Part shown: positions 7,852 to 13,909 of the stretch, piece after piece
Layout: every line of letters begins with the position of its first letter
Numbering within the stretch: the stretch's first letter is position 1
Origin: Stephanodiscus triporus
Lineage: Eukaryota; Bacillariophyta; Thalassiosirophyceae; Thalassiosirales; Thalassiosiraceae
Direction of reading: 5' to 3'
NCBI GenBank assembly: GCA_036939755.1
Contig: JALLAZ010000564.1
Span: forward strand, 1-13,909
Length of the DNA stretch: 13,909 nt
Notes under the pieces: model-generated
What the model saw: only the letters and a program-made list of their open reading frames with translations
Told to the model about the DNA's origin: nothing
Databases searched by the model: none
Made by a program: the position numbers and the translations under genes

Positions 7852-10800
7852 ATGCCCGTCCTTCCCTCCCCGTCCTCGAGGCGATCGCCTCGTTCGGAAA
7901 AGCGCGGGCTCCATCGAAACCCCCCCTCGAAAGCGGCGGTTGCTCCTCTCTCGAGGGGGAATGACGCCGCCGTCTCCGGCGATGCCACGACTGCGACTAC
8001 TACGGCGGCGACGCCGCTCCCTTCGGTCGCGACTCCCGGTAGGAGCGGTGGCGTGAAAGCGATCGATTCGCCGAAGAGGGGGGGGGCATCGCCGGGTGGT
8101 CACGGAAGTGCGCTGCTGGTCAAGCCGTGGAGGAGGACGGCGACAATCTCCCCGAGGACGAGGGGGGCCGCGATCGCGGGCGTCCTGGCGTCACCCGGCG
8201 ACCTCCCCCTCGCTACGAACGACGACGACGGCAGCTCCCGCGCCGCCGGCATCGGGGGAAGACGTGGGGGGAACGGGGGCGAGGGGGGCCGCCCGGCCGC
8301 GTCGCCCTCGGGCGGGCGCTCGTCGGCGGAGGCCGCGCTCCGTCACCTGGCGAGGGCGACGACCAGGACCGACGGACGATCGTCGGCTGCATCGTCATCA
8401 TCGGGGGCCGATGGCGGGGCCGCGTTTGGCATCGATGATGCCGATGGCCCCCTCGCCCCGTCGTCGCCGTGCCGTAACGGCAGACGGAGGAGGAAGGCGG
8501 CGAGCGACGCGCGTGACAGACTCCGCGACGCATGCGACCTCGACGAATTCGACGACCTCGATCGTCTCCTCGAGGCCGACTTGATCCCGTACAACCAGAC
8601 CAAAGCGGCGCATCGGGGGCGGAGCAAGGAGAGGAAGGGCGACACCGCGACTACGAGCCACGTCACGGCCGAGTCGTTCGTTCCGAAGGGTAAGAGCGAC
8701 GAGAGGTGGCTGCGCAACTTCGAAAAGTGGACGACGATGTCGAATGGAGGCGGTCGTTCTACCGCACCGGACGAACGATCGTCCGCCGCTCCCCTCGCTC
8801 CCTCCCCCTCGTCGCCGCTGCCGAAACGATGGGTCAACGATCAGAGGGCGCAATATAAAACGCTGCTACGGGGCGAAAAGTCGCCGATGACTCACGATAG
8901 GGCGACCCTGTTGGAGGGTGCCGGGTTCGTCTGGGAGGTACGGAATAGGAGAAACGCGTCGGCGGACGGCGGCAATGTTGGGAGAACGTCCGCGACCGTA
9001 CACGCAATTGGGGGTGGGGACGAACGAAAGGGTGGTAGAATCGGTAAGAGGACGACGAAGTCGGAGCCTAAAAATCAAAGCGGGGTAGGGCCCGGTCGAT
9101 CGATAATCAACGACAGTCCGTCGGGGAGGAAATCGCCGCGAAAGAGTCCATCGACGCAGTTCTACCACAGCCTCCTTGGCAATCAAAGCGAGATTGGCGG
9201 CCGATCGGATCCGACCGTATCCAACGACGTAGGCAGCTCGCGGGTGATTTCGGATCCGAGGGCGTCGTCGGATCGCTCTTCTCCGACCGCGTCAAGGAAA
9301 AGGAAGAGACCGATCCCGTCCAAGAGGACGTCCCCGTCATCCCAGGGGGGGTCGCTGACTTCGTTTCCGGACGACGTCGTCGCCAGGGACGAGTCCGACA
9401 AACGAGGGGAGAGGCGGAAGAAGAAGCGCCGCGGACGGCTCAGCACGTCGTCGCTGTTCGCGCTCGAGGCACTCGCGGAGGTGCCGACGACAGAAGGGAA
9501 GGTCAACTCCGCCGGAAATCGCCCCGCCGTGTCCTTAAGCCACAAAGAACTTGAGGAAGTGCTAAGCAAGAGTAGGAAGAAACGATCGCGGAAGAAGTCG
9601 GGAGGGGTTGCCACCAAAAAAAAGGTACGCGATGAATCCGCGACTTCGATCGTCGGCTCCTCGAAGCTCGTTGACGAGCCGCCTAAGAGAGAGGTAGGCG
9701 CAAAGATCAAGGACCACAAAGGTGGCTGCGAGGCATCGTTACAATCGCCTGAATCCCCGCTTCGCGTCAAGAGGTTACTCCCGGCACTGATGAGTGGTGA
9801 ATCAGTCAACGGAAAAATTCGTGCAATTGCTGATTCGGATACGACCGGAAACGGCGCGGCTGATGCTCCCTGCATCGCTCAATTGCTGCTATCGTGCTTG
9901 TCAGAGGACAGCGCGGAGAAGGCGGTGCACTTGACACAAGCTGGACAAAAGTCAACAACGGACGGAGTTGCATCATTGAGCCCATGTGGTTCGTCGGCCC
10001 CTCCTTCTACCTCGACGTCTCGGGAAGAGTCTATTTCACGACTTGACCCTTCCAGTGATAATGGCGCAAGTAATGCTCAGGTTGAACTCTCAACGTCAGA
10101 GCCAAAGAAACTGAAAAACTCACGGAAGAAGACTCCTGCATCGAATTCCATGCATCCGGTAGAATCCTTCGCGCCACACTCTACTTGTGGCGATATGCCT
10201 ATTCGAAAAAAGAAGACCAAGGAAGTGGAGCAAAGTAAACAACAAGAGGTACCAGTTGCATGCTCTCTGCAGGGAACTGCGACGAAGATTTTGAACCCCG
10301 AGACTGAGGTATTGAATCCCGTGAACACTTTGGCGGCGCGAGGAGAAAAACCGCTGGAACCAGTTGGCCATTTGGCGAAATCCACCACCTGGACGTTTGA
10401 TGAAAGCCAGGAAGCTTCATTTGATGATTGTTCTGATTCTGTGACCCATGACAAGGAAAATCCCATCACCAAGATTTTGAACGCCGATGCGAATGAAATG
10501 AATTGTGTTGATACTGCGGTAGCTTCGAAGAAGGCGTCGGGAATAAATCTATCACAGGTGCATGCTGATTCAGGTGGGCGTTTGGCACATAGTACAATCT
10601 GGACTTGTGATAAATGCAAGACGGCTACATTTGAGGATTATTTCGATGCAGTGGCCCACGAGGAGGAATGTACCGTCACCAAAAAAGTTAAACAAATACC
10701 AGCACATTACAAGGAAGGGGATGAAGAACCCAATGTAACAAGAGAGCGTGTGAGGAGCAAATCCCCCCTTTTTCAGTCAACTTCTGTTCCAAATAAAGGT

Positions 10801-12093
10801 GCGGTGGATGGGCCTTCTCCGCCATTGTTTTCTCCCGTGTCTTTGACGTCGCCAAACGAGTGTTACCATCGCATTCAGGGTGGTTCCACAGTGCCAATGC
10901 AAAGCATTTTATTTCCATCATCTCAATCAGCCGAGATGCAGTCCGGATCTACGATTCATCTAACCAAGCCCTCTCTCACCACTGGCTTAGTCTCAAACGG
11001 TGTCGCTTTCCAAAATGGAAATTTGCAGATCTCTTTTCCAGAAGGGACACAAATCAGCGAGTCTCAGCTTCATATGATCATCGCAAAAAATGAGTACCAA
11101 GAAAGAATGACCGAATTAGGCCGTCTTCGATTTGAGGCTCAAATGGTGACACAGCGGATGCATGAAATAGAGGAGATGATGAAACTTGATTCGAGGACGA
11201 TATCCAATGTCGGTTTTATTGAGGGAAGCGGAATGTCCTATCAAGCAGAATCAAAGTCTACATCAACTCAACATCATAAGCATTCATGGTGTCACAACGA
11301 TAATTCAGACAAACATTACTACAGCGATGACTTTCCCTCGCCAAGAAAAGTGAAGCGGCAGAAGCGCTCCCCAGATGAATTGGAGCAAAGAGTGCTTTCT
11401 GGTAGCCATTCAAGCAGGAAATTAGAAACACACACAAAATCATCGACAGCGATCAAAGGGCGTTCAATATCCAGCCGAAACGGTGGCACAATGACCCACT
11501 TGAGTTATGATGATTCTGAATTAGAAACGAGGAGCTCTCAACAATCCAAAAAGGCTAAACATTATCGTGCTGGTCGCACTTACTCACCAATAAGGCGAGG
11601 CAATCGAGCTGAGAGATTGAAAGGCTATGTTGAACCACTTGTTGCAAGAATGCCGTTGACGTCTGGATCGAGAAAAATTAAATCAAAACAAATCCAAAAC
11701 AATCAATTTCGCAGATCTGATGTAGAGAAGTCAAGCCCACGCAAGCCTGCATTCTATCAATCAGATGAATATTCTCGTGAGGGGAGCTGTCCGCGTACTG
11801 GACCATCTCGGGGCAAATCACAAACACGGAATGAAAGCAAATCCATAAGATCTCCTAGCAAGACAATCAAAGAGCTTAATGTTGAAGCTGACGCTAAAAT
11901 CTCTGACAAGGCATCCTCTGAACAGTCTCCAGGTGAAGCAAAGGGGAAAGACAGTATTCCAGTTAGAAGTTCACAGTACCAAGTCAACAAAACAAGAGAC
12001 CCATTATACTGGCTTGCTGGTGGAGAAAGCAGCTCTGATGACGAGAGCTGGGATTTCGATGGTCCTATGATTCTCCCACCTTCGCCTATTTAG
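7852..12093 (+). CDS. Large probably nuclear protein: HA-like block, C2HC finger pair, coiled coil
   Basis: A single-exon gene of 1413 residues with no assigned function. Residues 1-280 are Ala/Gly/Ser/Arg-rich and disordered. Residues about 283-364 resemble a helicase-associated (HA) domain: W286LRNFEKW, then RW327VNDQRAQYKTLL...LL, then GFVW361EV. No helicase motor is present. Basic clusters RKRKRP (about 482) and KKKRRGR (about 525) suggest nuclear import. Residues about 811-940 hold a duplicated unit; the second copy has an intact C919-x2-C922-x13-H936-x3-C940 finger, and the first has lost its cysteines. A short coiled coil lies near 1068-1113. The tail is basic and Ser-rich, then acidic (SSSDDESWDFDG). 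ATG 7852 is the first in-frame ATG; the frame is open upstream to 7768 without one, so the start is provisional. The 5' half is very GC-rich, the 3' half is not. A chromatin or nucleic-acid role is inference. Confidence 0.8.
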   Translation: MPVLPSPSSRRSPRSEKRGLHRNPPSKAAVAPLSRGNDAAVSGDATTATTTAATPLPSVATPGRSGGVKAIDSPKRGGASPGGHGSALLVKPWRRTATISPRTRGAAIAGVLASPGDLPLATNDDDGSSRAAGIGGRRGGNGGEGGRPAASPSGGRSSAEAALRHLARATTRTDGRSSAASSSSGADGGAAFGIDDADGPLAPSSPCRNGRRRRKAASDARDRLRDACDLDEFDDLDRLLEADLIPYNQTKAAHRGRSKERKGDTATTSHVTAESFVPKGKSDERWLRNFEKWTTMSNGGGRSTAPDERSSAAPLAPSPSSPLPKRWVNDQRAQYKTLLRGEKSPMTHDRATLLEGAGFVWEVRNRRNASADGGNVGRTSATVHAIGGGDERKGGRIGKRTTKSEPKNQSGVGPGRSIINDSPSGRKSPRKSPSTQFYHSLLGNQSEIGGRSDPTVSNDVGSSRVISDPRASSDRSSPTASRKRKRPIPSKRTSPSSQGGSLTSFPDDVVARDESDKRGERRKKKRRGRLSTSSLFALEALAEVPTTEGKVNSAGNRPAVSLSHKELEEVLSKSRKKRSRKKSGGVATKKKVRDESATSIVGSSKLVDEPPKREVGAKIKDHKGGCEASLQSPESPLRVKRLLPALMSGESVNGKIRAIADSDTTGNGAADAPCIAQLLLSCLSEDSAEKAVHLTQAGQKSTTDGVASLSPCGSSAPPSTSTSREESISRLDPSSDNGASNAQVELSTSEPKKLKNSRKKTPASNSMHPVESFAPHSTCGDMPIRKKKTKEVEQSKQQEVPVACSLQGTATKILNPETEVLNPVNTLAARGEKPLEPVGHLAKSTTWTFDESQEASFDDCSDSVTHDKENPITKILNADANEMNCVDTAVASKKASGINLSQVHADSGGRLAHSTIWTCDKCKTATFEDYFDAVAHEEECTVTKKVKQIPAHYKEGDEEPNVTRERVRSKSPLFQSTSVPNKGAVDGPSPPLFSPVSLTSPNECYHRIQGGSTVPMQSILFPSSQSAEMQSGSTIHLTKPSLTTGLVSNGVAFQNGNLQISFPEGTQISESQLHMIIAKNEYQERMTELGRLRFEAQMVTQRMHEIEEMMKLDSRTISNVGFIEGSGMSYQAESKSTSTQHHKHSWCHNDNSDKHYYSDDFPSPRKVKRQKRSPDELEQRVLSGSHSSRKLETHTKSSTAIKGRSISSRNGGTMTHLSYDDSELETRSSQQSKKAKHYRAGRTYSPIRRGNRAERLKGYVEPLVARMPLTSGSRKIKSKQIQNNQFRRSDVEKSSPRKPAFYQSDEYSREGSCPRTGPSRGKSQTRNESKSIRSPSKTIKELNVEADAKISDKASSEQSPGEAKGKDSIPVRSSQYQVNKTRDPLYWLAGGESSSDDESWDFDGPMILPPSPI
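8692..8940 (+). other. HA-like (helicase-associated) domain block in gene 3
   Basis: The first part, WLRNFEKW (from 8707), matches the opening aromatic helix of HA domains. The last part, WVNDQRAQYKTLLRGEKS (from 8830), with the following LLEGAGFVWEV, matches their W..NQR..Y...LL...GF.W end. The usual HG...VP core between them is replaced by about 30 Ser/Pro/Ala-rich residues. HA domains are known from helicases and as expanded stand-alone repeats in diatoms. Confidence 0.6.
10282..10671 (+). repeat. Tandem duplication carrying an intact and a degenerate C2HC finger
   Basis: Copy 1 begins TKILNPETEVLNPVNT and copy 2 begins TKILNADANEMNCVDT; their starts are 186 nt apart. Each ends in a finger segment offset by exactly 210 nt (70 codons), so copy 2 has a net gain of eight codons in between. 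Copy 2 reads WTCDKC...H...C. Copy 1 reads WTFDES...H...N with identical spacing (F849, S852, H866, N870). The flanking pattern (ST.WT, F.D, D.V.H) is kept. Confidence 0.8.
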
Positions 12094-12192
12094 TCCCCCT
12101 TGGCATTAATTTAAGATCACTTTATCCGACTCTACGATATATGGTACATCATAAATAATGAGTTAAGGGACATACAAACAATTTGAGTACTG
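12094..12192. terminator. Short convergent 3' region between genes 3 and 4
   Basis: Only 99 bases separate the stop of plus-strand gene 3 from the stop of minus-strand gene 4. The stretch is AT-rich and must hold at least part of both 3' ends, so the transcripts probably overlap. An AATAAT sequence near 12152 is the only poly(A)-signal-like motif. No hairpin stands out. Confidence 0.35.
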
Positions 12193-13731
12193 TCAATTCC
12201 GCCAAGTTGATAAACTGCAGGACTTCTGTGCGTCTCCAAATTCAGACATAATGGCATCCGAAAGAGAGGTCCCTCCTTCAAATTTCCCGTTTCCTTTGGC
12301 CCCCGAATTACCAAATGAACCCGCCGTTAGCATCGCAATTTTGGACTCATGCAAGACCATCCAGTCTAGGAGTGAGTCGGCCATATCATCATGTCCCATG
12401 GGACGGTTAAAATTAGAATGTCCAAGACCAGTATCGTGACGCTTCCTTAGAATCCTGGATAAAACAGTTTGAGCTTCATTGATTGGTTCACGTCCAGCTG
12501 GCCAACCATCTTCCATCATTATCTCTAGTCGAGGACTGTCATTTTGTAACTCCCAGCGAGCAGCTTCTTCGTTGACGAGGAGTGTGAGATTTCGCCCCTT
12601 ACCCAAGTCATCGGCAATCAACCACCATTTTTGAATGGAAGGGTCAACATGTTGCCAAAATCGTACACACTGGTGCAGCCTTTTTCCCCAGTCTCGTAAG
12701 GCTCGATCACAGCCTTCCGGATCATCTTTTTCCGAAGGAACGCCCAAGAAAAAGAAACGAAAATGAATGGCACCGTAGGACTCTACCTCTTCTCCCCCGT
12801 CTCCCAAAACAAGTTTGTTGTATTCCTTGTGTAGTCCATAGAGCAGTGGAGTTGGACGATATATATAATTTTGCATGAAGGAATCCAGTTTGAGTCTTAT
12901 GTCCGCGTAAGTCACCGTGGAAGATGCTGGCAGCAATGAGGAAATCGGAAATTCAAGCACTGTAAACCATGATGTGCCCCAGTTAGGACTGAGGACTAGT
13001 TTGTGAGAGTTGTTCAGGATTGTCTCGACGAGATTTTGGGTGACATTTTCATCACCCAGGGGCAGGACGTGGTCAAAACGCATATCTTTAGTGATTTCTT
13101 GTTCGGTCCAGTGTCCGTATGCGTTATTTGGCAGAAGAGAATGGGCGTGTATGGCCTCCTCGACAGTTGCCTGTGAAAGAATGTGAGGTTGATAGGTGTA
13201 ATTCTTCCGATATTGGCGAGCCAAGCCATCCAAATCAACATCCACCCAAACCTGAACAAACGAGCGAAATGTATACCAGGAATCACGATTTTCGGCGCCG
13301 CTTGACCTGTGGCTGCTCGTTTGGTCAATCAGACATCCCCGTCCAACGGACGCGGCGTTCAGGCAGTGAGTGGTGGAGTGTTCAATCAGCCGCCCAATAC
13401 CCTGCCCATCATAGACGGCCCAATTCAAGATTGGTTGTGGCAACTCTTCATAACTGTGAGCGTTGCGACATTCAGCACTCACGGTGCAGTCGTTCAGTCG
13501 CCGGATTCGCCGCATAATGAAGCTCACTTCGTCCTCACTGTCCTGTGGTTGCTCGCTTATTTTCCAAAGAAGAGGACTGTAAGTGTCAAAGGTGATATTT
13601 AGAAGAGGGGTGGCGGGGACAGTCGGCTGCTTAAAAAGAAAAATTGTGCCGAAAACGAAGATACAGATTGGAAGTAGATAGTGCATCAATCTACTACTGG
13701 TAGTAGCTGCACCACGACCAATATCTCTCAT
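12193..13731 (-). CDS. Type II membrane protein, fucosyltransferase-like
   Basis: A single-exon gene of 512 residues starting MRDIGRG. A short, basic N-terminus is followed by one hydrophobic segment at about 18-33 (YLLPICIFVFGTIFLF), a signal anchor typical of Golgi enzymes. The rest should be lumenal and has sequons NIT, NYT, NVT, NNS and NLT. In the C-terminal half, YGAIHFR (His323-Phe-Arg325), WWLIADD, and DSLLDWMVLHESKIAMLTAGSF follow the order seen in GT-B fucosyltransferases: an H.R motif, a strand ending in a (S/A)DD-like turn, and D...L......(I/L)...(S/T)..SFG. The family cannot be fixed by eye, and another GT-B class or an inactive relative is possible. Several Cys pairs in residues 80-140 could form disulphides. 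The start is the first ATG, and upstream bases show no extension. Confidence 0.75.
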   Translation of the reverse strand: MRDIGRGAATTSSRLMHYLLPICIFVFGTIFLFKQPTVPATPLLNITFDTYSPLLWKISEQPQDSEDEVSFIMRRIRRLNDCTVSAECRNAHSYEELPQPILNWAVYDGQGIGRLIEHSTTHCLNAASVGRGCLIDQTSSHRSSGAENRDSWYTFRSFVQVWVDVDLDGLARQYRKNYTYQPHILSQATVEEAIHAHSLLPNNAYGHWTEQEITKDMRFDHVLPLGDENVTQNLVETILNNSHKLVLSPNWGTSWFTVLEFPISSLLPASSTVTYADIRLKLDSFMQNYIYRPTPLLYGLHKEYNKLVLGDGGEEVESYGAIHFRFFFLGVPSEKDDPEGCDRALRDWGKRLHQCVRFWQHVDPSIQKWWLIADDLGKGRNLTLLVNEEAARWELQNDSPRLEIMMEDGWPAGREPINEAQTVLSRILRKRHDTGLGHSNFNRPMGHDDMADSLLDWMVLHESKIAMLTAGSFGNSGAKGNGKFEGGTSLSDAIMSEFGDAQKSCSLSTWRN

Positions 13732-13909
13732 TGTTGCTAAGTATTATGGCTTGGTGGTTGCAATAAGAGAAAAGATGATGGTAGTGCATTGTACGCAGCA
13801 GCTTTACCTGGATGGGGACTGAGGAGATTATCCAGTAACAGCTGACAAACTTTTACGTTGAAGACTTCCTAATTTTTTTGGAAACTCATATTAGGCTGTG
13901 ATTTCTTTA
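13732..13909 (-). promoter_or_regulatory. Upstream region of gene 4 (to window end)
   Basis: These 178 bases precede the gene 4 start on the minus strand and should contain its leader and part of its promoter. I see no convincing TATA box, no coding frame and no strong repeat. The far end is AT-rich. Confidence 0.35.

Noticed and set aside
8096..9875. Numerous long frames overlapping gene 3 on both strands
   Set aside because: They are Arg/Ser/Pro-rich shadows typical of GC-rich DNA. Only the 7852-12093 frame continues into normal-composition DNA and contains recognisable domains.
13691..13706. CTACTAC-TG-GTAGTAG inverted repeat near the start of gene 4
   Set aside because: It lies in the coding sequence for a Thr-Thr-Ser-Ser stretch and is explained by those codons.
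1..13909. Defence system, CRISPR array, transposon or biosynthetic cluster
   Set aside because: No direct-repeat arrays, transposase or reverse transcriptase motifs, terminal repeats or clustered pathway enzymes are visible. The genes are ordinary eukaryotic housekeeping or lineage-specific types.

Overview
The window is nuclear DNA of a eukaryote, most likely a diatom or close stramenopile. The evidence is short GT-AG introns of 64-97 bp in one gene beside intron-free neighbours, a helicase-associated (HA)-like block, and a C2HC finger of the type CDxCKxAxFxDY...HxxxC. The HA and C2HC points rest on my recollection of diatom proteomes; the introns and motifs are read directly from the sequence. 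I see no bacterial operon, CRISPR array, tRNA, rRNA or recognisable transposon.

Layout. Bases 1-71 may hold the last 22 codons of an unidentified gene. Bases 72-511 are the AT-rich promoter and leader of gene 1. Gene 1 (512-5464, +) is a HERC-type E3 ubiquitin ligase: a disordered N-terminus, about seven RCC1 repeats and a complete C-terminal HECT domain. It is split into eight coding exons, one of them only 17 nt long. Joined, the exons give one open frame of 1456 codons plus stop, with the catalytic cysteine and the terminal -4 phenylalanine in place. Bases 5465-6113 are the shared 3' region between convergent genes 1 and 2 and contain several inverted repeats. Gene 2 (6114-7547, -) is a 477-residue, mostly disordered protein ending in an LSD1-like zinc ribbon. 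Bases 7548-7851 are a short divergent promoter with clear dyad symmetry. Gene 3 (7852-12093, +) is a 1413-residue, single-exon, probably nuclear protein with an HA-like block, nuclear localisation signals, a duplicated C2HC finger (one copy lacking its cysteines) and a short coiled coil. Gene 4 (12193-13731, -) is a 512-residue type II membrane protein that looks like a Golgi fucosyltransferase-like enzyme. It converges on gene 3 with 99 bp between the stops. Bases 13732-13909 are its upstream region.

How the genes relate. They do not form an obvious pathway. The only pair whose arrangement suggests shared control is genes 2 and 3, which are head to head, share a promoter region, are both GC-rich and repeat-rich, and both carry small zinc-binding modules. 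The GC-rich patch runs from about 6060 to about 9750 and ends inside the open frame of gene 3. The most notable observations are the microexon in the HECT domain, the decayed second finger in gene 3, and the HA block whose middle is replaced by low-complexity sequence.
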